Assembly (NCBI GenBank): GCA_020634155.1
Contig: JACKCI010000002.1
Span: 1,550,001-1,614,000, forward strand
Direction of reading: 5' to 3'
Length of the DNA stretch: 64,000 bases
DNA from: Anaerolineales bacterium
GTDB taxonomy: Bacteria; Chloroflexota; Anaerolineae; Aggregatilineales; J027
Below are positions 44,801 to 52,617 of the stretch, one piece after another. The notes beneath the pieces were generated by a model, which was given only the letters and a program-made list of their open reading frames with translations, made no database searches and was not told the DNA's origin. Within the stretch, counting starts at the first letter, position 1, and the number at the start of each line of letters is the position of its first letter. The position numbers and the translations under genes are program-made.

Positions 44801-45345
44801 AAAATACAGCCAAGCGCATAAATATCAGTCTGTATATCCTCGCTCTCCGCCAGCCATTGCTCCGGAGCCATATAATTCGGCGTCCCTAACTGATAGATGC
44901 CAGATTCTTCGGCTGAGTCAAAGATAGTCGATTGATGAAAATCACCGAGTTTAGCGATTCCCTTTGCGTCTAGGTAGATGCTGTTCGGCTGCAAGTTGCG
45001 ATGCGCGAATCCGGAATGCATTTTGACGGCGTGGCGTAACCCACGACATACATCAATCGCCAGCGTCAGCGCAGTTGGCTCATCATAGCCGCTCAGTTGG
45101 TCGGCGAGGGTAGTTGGCACATAGTCTAGAATCATCCAAATTTGTCGATCAAATTTTTCTACACGCAGGCACCGTACAATATTGGCGTTTGCACCAAGTC
45201 CAAGCCATGTAGCAGGGGTATGGTCGTCATTAACCAAACGAAGCCGATAGCGCTGCTGCTCTTGTGTATCGTAGCAAATAAGGTCGCTACCAACTACACT
45301 TTGCACTTCATAACGATTGCCCAAAGTATCACCCAATTGGTACAC
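41833..45345 (-). CDS. Fusion of degenerate protein kinase domain, TPR region and ClpA/ClpC-type AAA+ unfoldase
   Basis: An 1170-residue cytoplasmic fusion. Residues 10-245 form a Ser/Thr kinase-like domain lacking key residues: no glycine-rich loop (VVGSDLICYD), Arg in place of the ATP-binding Lys (YRLRL), HRN instead of HRD (N117), Gln for the catalytic-loop Lys (Q119) and DFH for DFG (135-137). Residues 262-380 are TPR repeats. About 395-540 is a Clp N-domain. NBD1 (Walker A GEAGVGKT near 610, Walker B ILFIDEIHML) and NBD2 (GPSGVGKT near 907, Walker B IVLLDEVEKA) are intact. There is no long coiled-coil middle domain, as in ClpA. I1032-G1033-L1034 sits where ClpA has its IGL ClpP-docking loop. 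It is probably an ATP-driven unfoldase whose substrate choice is set by the pseudokinase/TPR part. Confidence 0.92.
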   Translation of the reverse strand: MYQLGDTLGNRYEVQSVVGSDLICYDTQEQQRYRLRLVNDDHTPATWLGLGANANIVRCLRVEKFDRQIWMILDYVPTTLADQLSGYDEPTALTLAIDVCRGLRHAVKMHSGFAHRNLQPNSIYLDAKGIAKLGDFHQSTIFDSAEESGIYQLGTPNYMAPEQWLAESEDIQTDIYALGCILYELLAGQPLYTGTVDEIRQHHLFSPIPRIEHVSDAVNDLLAQCLAKRRKERPATIHVLHKLLSALYQEQNGKKVRRAPSAPKFNAKDYCQRSASYQALGRYHDALADCNAALELEAEYPPALIQRGIAYYHLKNFRQALKDLHFVLEREATQPEANLYLGLILQARGEFNAALGFLEKAQAQGATEATAALEEAHRQIELRRRNPIQLSTTLSVVRQIAGQEAVASKHELILPEHLFNAITKLEDMLSDKAIKSLNLTETVVADYKAETQHVLDLMSRYGVHPRQARRALRLLIGEGTYTRTKDNNGEAISRSPESRTLFDRAQQIALDVRAPLVMVHHLLAALLEHDRIFNLLVSLEAQHEGLYTEALQTGASLADPPDTPWLNEWATNITQLALDGKIHPAIGREEEMLQVIRTLSRESKNNPVLVGEAGVGKTAIVEGIAYRIATRNIDANFFNRRIFQINAADLVAQTTYRGQFEERLQGLIEEATEAKDVILFIDEIHMLVGAGLVKGSNMDAANILKPALARGDIKLIGATTEGEYYRYIAQDPAFERRFQLVKVPEPSAETTRQILMGIRGRLEQHHAVTIGEDAIDGAIQLSIRYMPQRRLPDKAKDLLDEACARVRYTTISTPRNLADTLNPDEDAPNLATVEHVREVVAEKIGVPVGRIGKDEAKRILQIADYLRQRVVGQEAAVDAVSTAVRRNYANLRTSKRPVGVFLFIGPSGVGKTELAKATANFLFGTDDRLIRLDMSEYMEPQSIARLVGSPPGYVGHEEGGQLTEALRKTPYSIVLLDEVEKAHPDVLNIFLQAFGEGRLTDGRGATIDASNAIFIMTSNLGVYTYTPPPMNIGLVPSNPKSAPSPFDNIVQAVHSFFRPELLNRVDEIVLFYPLSPENMLDIVRLHLKPLHDSLAQRGITLAYSEAVVEWLAINGYHPDFGARSLLRLIDREIVNEIGGMVLSDQVVAGQTVMIDVVDEQLVIEAHSAQQ

Positions 45346-45443
45346 ATCTCACTCCTGTAAGTTGCTTTGTCTGCCACTATAGACAACTCGCCCGTATCGG
45401 TCAAATTCGCAAAATTTACCAAAGACAACCTATACAGATATGC

Positions 45444-45449
45444 TATACT
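45444..45449 (+). promoter_or_regulatory. Extended -10 promoter before the DUF4012 gene
   Basis: TGCTATACT at 45441-45449 is an extended -10 box (TGN plus TATACT). No convincing -35 box is seen, which fits extended -10 promoters. A start near 45456 means that translation from 45487, not from the in-frame ATG at 45367, is correct. Confidence 0.55.
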
Positions 45450-45486
45450 TGTCACGATCTTTTCAGGGGAGTTGGAAGTCAAACGC

Positions 45487-47511
45487 ATGGATACAACCGA
45501 GCAAAAATTGCCAACTGCGACAGGTACTAATCCTGCACGGACAAAGCGTCGTCGTCATCGCTCTTCAAAATGGCGCAAACTGCGTCGTCTTATGAAAAAG
45601 ATACGCTGGGGCCTTGTTGCAGTTGTCGTTGTAGTTATCGCCATTATCTTGACAATGACGGCGTTGATTTTGGTCACCGATGCAACGGCGGAGCTTGACC
45701 AATCACGTAGCACATTTGAACGCTCTGTTGATGTCTTCGGCAATAAATCGGCGAATGAGTGGACTTACTCAGATTATGAGCGTCTTACTCGTAGCCTATC
45801 CGATTTGCTGTTGAGTATCGACCATGCCCAAAGCCGCACCTCATTCCTAAGACCCGTTGCCCGTTTGGATGCCGACCTCGAAACACAATTCGCTATCCTT
45901 GATGCTTCTGAACAACTAGGCACCGCCATGATGAACATGCTGGTCGGTATGCAACCGACAGTCTTCTTTCTGACAGAGGGCCAAGACGATGCAACCCTTA
46001 GCCAAATTTCATCAGGTGAACGGGTTGTCGAGTTGTTGCTGTTGGGGCGTAACAACTTTTCGACGGCCCAAACCTACCTAGCTAACTTTGATCGTGAGAT
46101 AGACGAGGTAGACCAATCGCAAATCTCTACAGATTTGTTCTTGCTCATCCAAGACCTAAAAGAGTATCGTAGTCAAATTGCCGACATTAACACCGTTTTC
46201 CTCAACGGCTCAACCTATTTGACGAGTATGCTTGGACTAGATAGCCCCAAGACCTATCTCATCCTGTCTCAAAACAGCGACGAATTACGACCCTCTGGCG
46301 GTTATATCAGCACCTACGGATGGATGACCGTCCGCAATGGGCGAATTGTTGATTACGATTATCAGCCAACCACCGCCGAAACACCCAGCCGCCCAACCCT
46401 TGCCATACCCGATGAATTTGCAATTCCACAGTGGTGGATCCCAACTGGTGACCCCATTACCCTCTTATGGGATGGCAGTTGGTCACCCAGCTATCCAATG
46501 ACTGCGGAGATGGCCGCATGGTATTATGACAACGGCTTCAACCCCAATAGTCCGGTTGATGGCGTTATCGCCATTGATACAGTCGGTTTTGAATATATGC
46601 TGGAAGCCATTGGTACTGTCGAAGTCGAGGGCTATCCCAATACTACCATCAGCGGAAGCAATTTCCGAGATACTATCTATCAAATCCGCACCAGTGGAGA
46701 GGGCGATACCCCCCATAAGCGGTTCCTTGCGGCTGTTTATCGCTCTATTATGACCAGTTGGCAAAACGTACCTGTCGATCGTAAAGACGAGGTGCTGGGT
46801 GCCCAACTCCGCGCCCTGCGAGAACAACATCTTATGGTTTACTTCAAAGATGATGCCCTCAACCAATCCATTGCACCCTTTGGATGGTCAGGTCAACAAG
46901 AAGCCGCCCTTAATCATGATTATTTGATGGTGGTGGACGCGAATGTTACCCCCAATAAGTCCAACCGTTCGGTCATTCGTCAAATCACCTACGATGTGAC
47001 CATCGAGACAAATGGCACCCTCAATAATCGTGTTACCATAAGCTACGATTACTCTGATATTCTAGCCAAGAACGACCCCGCTGTTAGTGAAGGAAACGGT
47101 CTCATTGACCGCTACTATAACCGTTTGCAGGTCTTTATCCCACATGCCAGCACCCTTACAGACCTCGAAAGCATGCCCGGTGGTACCGAATCTTTTGAGA
47201 CGGATACACATACAGAAATCACATCATTTGTGATTGTTGAATACAACGCTGGGGAACGCTACCAGTTTTCCTTCACAACACCCGTTTTGGTGGAGGAATT
47301 TGGCCCCTACCGCCGCTATCGCTTGTTGCTACAAAAACAACCGGGCACCATCAATGATACTGTCAATGTTCAGGTTAGATTGCCTGTGGGGGCCAAAATT
47401 GTTGAGACGTCTCCCTCGCCTGTTGCCAGCTTCGTTCTTGAACAACAGGTGTTAGAGTTTCGTGCTGACCTGACTCGCAGTCAGTGGATTGAGATTGTCT
47501 ACCAGCAATAG
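45487..47511 (+). CDS. DUF4012-domain membrane protein
   Basis: A 674-residue protein. A basic N-terminus (TKRRRHRSSKWRKLRR) precedes one transmembrane helix (GLVAVVVVVIAIILTMTALILV). A helical stalk and a DUF4012 domain follow; the latter is recognisable by LDSPKTYLILSQNSDELRPSGGYISTYGW and by the later GVIAIDTVGFEYMLEAIG. DUF4012 proteins are common in Actinobacteria and Chloroflexota, are exported and have no firm function; some lie in polysaccharide loci. ATG 45487 is chosen because it follows an extended -10 promoter, and GGAAG lies 8 bases upstream of it. The gene is divergent from the Clp fusion and convergent with the methyltransferase gene. Confidence 0.88.
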   Translation: MDTTEQKLPTATGTNPARTKRRRHRSSKWRKLRRLMKKIRWGLVAVVVVVIAIILTMTALILVTDATAELDQSRSTFERSVDVFGNKSANEWTYSDYERLTRSLSDLLLSIDHAQSRTSFLRPVARLDADLETQFAILDASEQLGTAMMNMLVGMQPTVFFLTEGQDDATLSQISSGERVVELLLLGRNNFSTAQTYLANFDREIDEVDQSQISTDLFLLIQDLKEYRSQIADINTVFLNGSTYLTSMLGLDSPKTYLILSQNSDELRPSGGYISTYGWMTVRNGRIVDYDYQPTTAETPSRPTLAIPDEFAIPQWWIPTGDPITLLWDGSWSPSYPMTAEMAAWYYDNGFNPNSPVDGVIAIDTVGFEYMLEAIGTVEVEGYPNTTISGSNFRDTIYQIRTSGEGDTPHKRFLAAVYRSIMTSWQNVPVDRKDEVLGAQLRALREQHLMVYFKDDALNQSIAPFGWSGQQEAALNHDYLMVVDANVTPNKSNRSVIRQITYDVTIETNGTLNNRVTISYDYSDILAKNDPAVSEGNGLIDRYYNRLQVFIPHASTLTDLESMPGGTESFETDTHTEITSFVIVEYNAGERYQFSFTTPVLVEEFGPYRRYRLLLQKQPGTINDTVNVQVRLPVGAKIVETSPSPVASFVLEQQVLEFRADLTRSQWIEIVYQQ

Positions 47512-47516
47512 CGAAC

Positions 47517-48185
47517 TTATTGCTGGCGTTTCTTCAGTATCGCCATATGATGGCCTTCAGGGATAACCTCAACCTGAAGGCCAAACTCTGCCACAACTGT
47601 TTGAACCACCTGCTGCTCAATTTCCCGATCTAAGTCATCCAGCAAAATAGCGCCTTTTTCGGATAGAAACGGCATAAAATGTCGAATGGTGTTAAGCCGC
47701 CCGTCAGTCAAGGCCATTGGCGGGCCATCAACAACCAGCAAATCAATCGGTGAATCTGGCTCAAAATCATAGGCATTATTGGCTTTCAAGGGTACAACCA
47801 CAATCGAAGCGGCATTCCATCCTCTGAATTTCGCTTGGGCTATTGGGGCATACTGGGCGTCATGCTCAAGTGAGATGATACGACCACTCCCATTAGCGAG
47901 AATCCCACATAGCTCCGCAGCTAAAGAATGCCCCAGCCCAGTACCGCAGTCCACGATAAGCTGGGGGCGGTGCTGGCGTACAATGTGTGTAATCAGGTAC
48001 ATTGATTGCGGATGCACACCCCAGCCCGTTTTCTTGGTCAGGTCAATAAATGAGCGGTTAAACAGGGCGCGGCATAAGGGGCAATAGGGTACTGCCAATG
48101 CCAATAGCCGCCGTACCACCGAAATACGCCATAATTTGTAGCCAAGCCATTCCTTGGCCTTGCGTTGCACACGTTTGATAATCAC
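47517..48185 (-). CDS. Class I SAM-dependent methyltransferase (Methyltransf_24-like)
   Basis: A 222-residue protein. After a basic N-terminus, a Rossmann methyltransferase fold is seen: motif I LIVDCGTGLGHSLAAEL, then IISLEHDAQYAPIAQAKF, LLVVDGPPMA and ILLDDLDREIEQQVV. This pattern matches the Methyltransf_24 / O-methyltransferase 3 group that acts on small molecules or glycans. The N-terminal region contains a short CPLC motif (YCPLCRALF). It starts at GTG 48185, overlapping the ABC exporter's stop by four bases, so the two are translationally coupled. The methylated substrate may be what the exporter carries; this is inference. Confidence 0.85.
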   Translation of the reverse strand: MIIKRVQRKAKEWLGYKLWRISVVRRLLALAVPYCPLCRALFNRSFIDLTKKTGWGVHPQSMYLITHIVRQHRPQLIVDCGTGLGHSLAAELCGILANGSGRIISLEHDAQYAPIAQAKFRGWNAASIVVVPLKANNAYDFEPDSPIDLLVVDGPPMALTDGRLNTIRHFMPFLSEKGAILLDDLDREIEQQVVQTVVAEFGLQVEVIPEGHHMAILKKRQQ

Positions 48186-50002
48186 ACTGTTTCATCCATT
48201 TTGTAATGATGCGCTTGGGTTCGGAAAAGATTGGCATATAACCCATCCTGCCGCATCAAAGAATCGTGGTTGCCCGTTTCAACAATTTGCCCGCCATCCA
48301 ATACATAGATACGGTCTGCCAACCGTACCGTTGAGAGGCGATGGCTAATCAGCAACGCGGTTTTACCCGCAATAATTTGGCGGAATCGCTCAAAGACATG
48401 ATGCTCCGTCATAACATCTAGCGAACTGGTGGGTTCATCAAGAATGACAATCTGGGCTTGGCTCCGCATGAAGGCCCGAGCCAAAGCTATTCGTTGCCAC
48501 TGCCCAACGCTTAATTCCTGCCCTTCCTCAAAATACCCACCCACATGGGTATCAAGGCCACGTTTGAGTTTAGCAATAACTTCATGGGCCTCTGATTGGC
48601 GGGCTGCCTCCATGATTTTATCATCGTCAGGTGAGGTATCCACATCACCAAACCAGATATTCTCACGGGCGGTAAGCAGATACTGGATATAGTCTTGGAA
48701 AACCACACTAATGGTCTTGCGCCATTTTAGGGTATCAAAGGATTTCAACGGCACGCCGTCAACGCTAATCGTGCCCCCTGTAGGGTCATAGAGACGACAA
48801 AGCAACTTGACGAGGGTGGACTTGCCCGCCCCATTTTCACCAACCAGCGCCACCACTTCTCCGGGTCGAATGCTAAGGTCAATGCCTTTCAGTACCGCTT
48901 GCGGCTGATTTGGATACTGAAAACTCACATCTTGAAAAACGATGCCTTCTTGAAAGGGGCTAGGGACAGGTTGTGGATTAGTGGGTGTATATATTTGAGG
49001 CGTTAACGCCATAAACTCACTATAGCTCTCCCAAAATAGGCTATCTTCATACAGGCGCGTCAAGCTGCTCATGGTCTCTTGCATAAGGCCTTGTCCGCGT
49101 TGAAACCCTTGAATATACATCACCAGACTACCAATAGTGATAGCCCCCACAACGGCTTCATGGGCAACCAGCCAATAAACCAGCAAGGTGGCGGCAATTA
49201 CGAATACTTGACCCGCAATATCTAGACCTGAACGCCGAATAATGATATTCAGCCGCTCTTGTAGCAATTTGAAGCGCAACTGGCGATACCGCTCAGAAAA
49301 AAGCCCCCCTAAATTATAGAGACGGTTTTCCTTGGCATAGTTTCCAAAAATAATCAGCAGGTTGTAGTACCATACACGGCGCTCGGTTGCCGCCGATTGT
49401 CGTTGCCATTCGTATAAGATACGCGAGTAACGGAGCCGAATCAGTGCGCCGGGGATAGCAGCCCCTACCAATAGCACCGTCAACCCAACATGAAAGGTTG
49501 CCAGCAGTGCAAAAATTCCAATCAAAGAGAGGATAGCCCGCAGCGACTGTAAGATACTATTCACAATTTGCGGGGGGCGCGTTGGGGCATCCCGTTGGAC
49601 ACGGTGCAGCGTATCGTGATAATGAGAATTCTCGTAATAATCTAGGTCAAGGGCTAACGACTGTTGATGAATGATATTCGTTACATAATCCGAGACGGCA
49701 TAACTTTGATATTCATTAATCAGGTTGGCCGCAATTCGAGTAATCGTTTCGACCAGCGTGATGCCCCCAAATAGCAAGATAACAGGCCAAAGCTGATTCA
49801 GCGCTTGCTCCGTAGAGCCTGTCTCAACCGCCTGTGTGATCTCATCAACCAACAGCTTCATCAAATACAAGAGGGCGACGGGAATCACACTCTGCACCAA
49901 GAGCGTTAAAATATTCATTACTGCCCAGCGTGGAGCGCTTTCCCATACCAAACCAAGGGCAGTCCGAATGAGCGTTGTACGTCTCAGAATTTTTGCAACC
50001 AT
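48182..50002 (-). CDS. ABC exporter (fused permease and ATPase, MsbA/lantibiotic-type)
   Basis: A 606-residue half-transporter that dimerises. The N-terminal ~330 residues hold about six transmembrane helices (LTLLVQSVIPVALLYLMKLLVDEI and others). The ATPase domain (about 350-606) has Walker A GENGAGKSTLVKLL, signature LSVGQWQR (Val replaces the first Gly of LSGGQ, a common variant), Walker B IVILDEPTSSLD and H-loop ISHRLSTVRLADRI. The exported substrate is unknown (lipid, peptide or drug). It is the first gene of a two-gene operon with the methyltransferase. The -10 box TATAAT lies only eight bases before the ATG, so the mRNA may be leaderless. A 13-bp inverted repeat stands directly upstream. 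Confidence 0.93.
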   Translation of the reverse strand: MVAKILRRTTLIRTALGLVWESAPRWAVMNILTLLVQSVIPVALLYLMKLLVDEITQAVETGSTEQALNQLWPVILLFGGITLVETITRIAANLINEYQSYAVSDYVTNIIHQQSLALDLDYYENSHYHDTLHRVQRDAPTRPPQIVNSILQSLRAILSLIGIFALLATFHVGLTVLLVGAAIPGALIRLRYSRILYEWQRQSAATERRVWYYNLLIIFGNYAKENRLYNLGGLFSERYRQLRFKLLQERLNIIIRRSGLDIAGQVFVIAATLLVYWLVAHEAVVGAITIGSLVMYIQGFQRGQGLMQETMSSLTRLYEDSLFWESYSEFMALTPQIYTPTNPQPVPSPFQEGIVFQDVSFQYPNQPQAVLKGIDLSIRPGEVVALVGENGAGKSTLVKLLCRLYDPTGGTISVDGVPLKSFDTLKWRKTISVVFQDYIQYLLTARENIWFGDVDTSPDDDKIMEAARQSEAHEVIAKLKRGLDTHVGGYFEEGQELSVGQWQRIALARAFMRSQAQIVILDEPTSSLDVMTEHHVFERFRQIIAGKTALLISHRLSTVRLADRIYVLDGGQIVETGNHDSLMRQDGLYANLFRTQAHHYKMDETV

Positions 50003-50010
50003 AGGGGTGA

Positions 50011-50048
50011 ATTATATCACAAAGACCCACGCCTATGGGTCTTTGTGA
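50011..50048 (-). promoter_or_regulatory. Promoter -10 and adjoining 13-bp inverted repeat of the exporter operon
   Basis: On the minus strand TATAAT occupies 50016-50011, eight bases before the exporter ATG. TCACAAAGACCCA (50017-50029) pairs perfectly with TGGGTCTTTGTGA (50036-50048) over a 6-base loop and abuts the -10 box. It could be a repressor operator, or the 3' hairpin of the GH9 gene that ends at 50086. No T-run follows it on the minus strand, which favours the operator reading. Confidence 0.5.
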
Positions 50049-50085
50049 ATTGGAGGAGTATAAATGTTAAACGCGGTAAGCAAGT

Positions 50086-52602
50086 TTAGGGAGCGCCCAC
50101 ATGGTCAAGGTACGTTACCACCCAGACCAGTGGGGCATTCCAGTTGATAGCGACCTCATTGGTCGAGAAAGAGCCGATTAAATCCACATAGCGCTTGGGC
50201 GGACTGAGTGCTTCCACACCCGCATTGATAGCCGCGGGGTCACTCGGTGCCGTATTAGGCCCACCCGATACTGCTCCCGGCGGTGGTGCCGGAAAGCCTG
50301 CGCTGGGTTGATTACCCCAAAAACGGTGGTGGGGATGTTCCATCGTGACCGCCCCATAGCCCGAAATCAGGCTACGGGTCAGGGCGTTGCGGCCCAAGAG
50401 GTAGTTCATGGTCTCATGTACCCCACTGAGGTACCGAACATCACCCGTGAAATCATACGCCAAGGCCATGACAAGGCCATTGTTGAGGACAACCGATGAT
50501 GACCCCCACACATAGCCAGCAGGTGACGGAATCGGTACCCGATAGCCTTCACCATCCAGTTGTGTCCAGAAACGGTCAGCCGCTTGGATGATTTGGCCTC
50601 GTAGGTGGTCAACATCGCTGGCATCGAGGCCATTGGGTGCCACCACCAACGAGATAGTGCCAAGCGCCGCCGTATTGCCCCAATCCATTGACCCTACATT
50701 AGAGTTCAAGGTACCGGGGAAGACCGACCAGTGAATCGAATCCTTGAGATAATCCAGATAGGCGCTATCGCCCGTTGTGATATACAGTTCAGCCGCGGCC
50801 CAGAAGAATTCATCGGACACCGTGCTATCCCCATAATCACCACCACCAGAGCCGGGAGTCCGTCCGGCAAGCAGGGCCGAGTTTTCATTCGCAGCGGCCC
50901 ATGCACGTTCCGCCGCTGCCCGACAGCGTGCCGCGAACTCAGCATCGAAAGACTCCCAAATTCGCGCACACTGGGCCGCACTTGCCGCCAAGTTTAGGGT
51001 AGCAGCGGTGGTTGGGGCATAGAGATAGCGCCCGCTGCTGGGGTTGGTATGCCCGTTGTCGTTGTCATACTCAGTCGGTGGCATACTCGGCACGGCTGAC
51101 CATTCGCGGTCATGCAGTTTATGATGTGCCATACCTGCCAAAGGATAGCCCTCTGGCACCTGCATACTCAGCAGAAACTCCATTTCCCAACGGGTCTCGT
51201 CCAGAATATCCGGTATTCCGTTCTGGCTTTCAGGGATAGCAAGCGTGCCATCTGCAAACTCAGATGGGAAGCGCTCATACAGATTCTGGAGTGTCCAGAC
51301 TGTGATGCCGCCATTAACAACATACTTGCCATAGTCACCTGCATCATACCAGCCCTTAGCCGCATCCAGCGTATAGTCGCAGCCCGCCCATTCGTTGCCA
51401 TCGGCGTCAGTACCTTGATAGCACGTCACGTTGTTGTCAGTCAGGTGTCCGGCAGGGCGTGCCCATTCGCCCGCATACTCTGTCGTGAGTTCAATGCCCG
51501 CCCGATTAAGGTAGAAATAGCGCAGGGCATCGACCTTGAGTTGGCTATAGATGTCATTGCCAATCACAAAGTCAGGACTCATGACGCCATCTACCAGCAG
51601 GCGATAGGTGCCGGGAGTGGTGAAACTCGTAAAATCGATGGTGTGGATGGTATCACCGGAAGCTTCATCGACATACGGTGCCCCGGTGATACCTGCGGTC
51701 AGCATCTCGCCTGTTTCTGCATCAAGCAGCGACCATGTGCGGCGGCTGGTACCCTCACTAGCAAGGACGGCAATCTTGGGGGCATTGGGGAAATAACCCA
51801 CTTGATTGATGCTCACTTGGCGCACAACAACCTCCTCGCCTGCTTCGGCACGTGGCGTCGGCAGGGGTATCTCGGTCTGACCAACTTCAAAGAAGATACC
51901 ACTGCCGAATAATCTTGGGTCTTGGTAGGAATTATCGGCTATATCAGCCAACGACCAAATCAACTTCACATCGCGGTCAAAGGAGGTAGCCCCGTTGGCT
52001 TGAGCTTGGAAGCCAATCTCTAGGCCATGAGCAGGTGTTACATAGGCCCCAATCGCCACCGAAGCCTCAAAGCCCCAACCGTCGTCCGTCTTGAAAACAA
52101 TACCTTGCACATCAGCACCGCTGCTGCCGCTGCCTGTGATGGTCAGGGCGTCGAGGTCGGTCTTGCCGATGTCGCTAGGGTTGATGTTGATTTGAAAAAT
52201 GCCATCCCCGTAGCTTTGCGCCATGAGGTCGCCCGACAGATTGAGGTAGAACTCTAACGAGTCCTCATTCCAATAGCTGCTGCCATGCTGACCCGTGACA
52301 ATGTTCTGGTCACGCATGGTCATATAGATATAGAAAGTCTCGCCATCCGCCGCCACCGCGAAGTCAAAGGAGCCGTTCTCGGCGGGATTAAGCGAGCGCA
52401 TCGAGCCTCGGTCTACCGTCGTAACTGGCACACCAGCCCAGTCGCTGAGGTCGCCATCGAGCGTTATCGGCACATTAAATGGAATATAGACTGCCTCACC
52501 TTGGATTTCAGATGGGGCCAGCGGTTCTTGGGCATGGCTGGCGATGGTCGAGAAGACCACCACCAGCGTTAGCATCAGTATCCATGTTGTATAGCGTCTC
52601 AT
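50086..52602 (-). CDS. Secreted GH9 endoglucanase with N-terminal CBM9-like domain
   Basis: An 838-residue secreted cellulase. It has a signal peptide (residues 1-24, cleavage near SHAQ) and a CBM9-like sugar-binding domain (about 35-240, VPITLDGDLSDWAG; YWNEDSLEFYLNLSG). The Ig-like CelD_N domain (about 258-350, SINQVGYFPNAPKIAVL) and the GH9 catalytic barrel follow. The barrel shows D420-AG-D423 (GWYDAGDYGKYV), the PHHR motif (MEHPHHRFWG) and the catalytic acid E816 (TNEVAINWNAP). GH9 enzymes cleave beta-1,4-glucan with inversion. It is the last gene of locus 2, 15 bases after the GH1 gene, and supplies oligosaccharides for the importer in the same operon. Confidence 0.95.
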   Translation of the reverse strand: MRRYTTWILMLTLVVVFSTIASHAQEPLAPSEIQGEAVYIPFNVPITLDGDLSDWAGVPVTTVDRGSMRSLNPAENGSFDFAVAADGETFYIYMTMRDQNIVTGQHGSSYWNEDSLEFYLNLSGDLMAQSYGDGIFQININPSDIGKTDLDALTITGSGSSGADVQGIVFKTDDGWGFEASVAIGAYVTPAHGLEIGFQAQANGATSFDRDVKLIWSLADIADNSYQDPRLFGSGIFFEVGQTEIPLPTPRAEAGEEVVVRQVSINQVGYFPNAPKIAVLASEGTSRRTWSLLDAETGEMLTAGITGAPYVDEASGDTIHTIDFTSFTTPGTYRLLVDGVMSPDFVIGNDIYSQLKVDALRYFYLNRAGIELTTEYAGEWARPAGHLTDNNVTCYQGTDADGNEWAGCDYTLDAAKGWYDAGDYGKYVVNGGITVWTLQNLYERFPSEFADGTLAIPESQNGIPDILDETRWEMEFLLSMQVPEGYPLAGMAHHKLHDREWSAVPSMPPTEYDNDNGHTNPSSGRYLYAPTTAATLNLAASAAQCARIWESFDAEFAARCRAAAERAWAAANENSALLAGRTPGSGGGDYGDSTVSDEFFWAAAELYITTGDSAYLDYLKDSIHWSVFPGTLNSNVGSMDWGNTAALGTISLVVAPNGLDASDVDHLRGQIIQAADRFWTQLDGEGYRVPIPSPAGYVWGSSSVVLNNGLVMALAYDFTGDVRYLSGVHETMNYLLGRNALTRSLISGYGAVTMEHPHHRFWGNQPSAGFPAPPPGAVSGGPNTAPSDPAAINAGVEALSPPKRYVDLIGSFSTNEVAINWNAPLVWVVTYLDHVGAP

Positions 52603-52617
52603 TATCTCCCCTTTTCA

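Noticed and set aside
45367..45486. Forty-residue N-terminal extension of the DUF4012 protein
   Set aside because: It would start upstream of the extended -10 promoter and has no ribosome-binding site.
50087..50099. Second CelR-type operator (GGGAGCGCCC)
   Set aside because: It lacks the right half-palindrome and encodes the last residues of the GH9 protein.
50064..50150. Small plus-strand frame after GGAGGAG
   Set aside because: It is 28 codons long, overlaps the 3' end of the GH9 gene antisense and shows no protein features.
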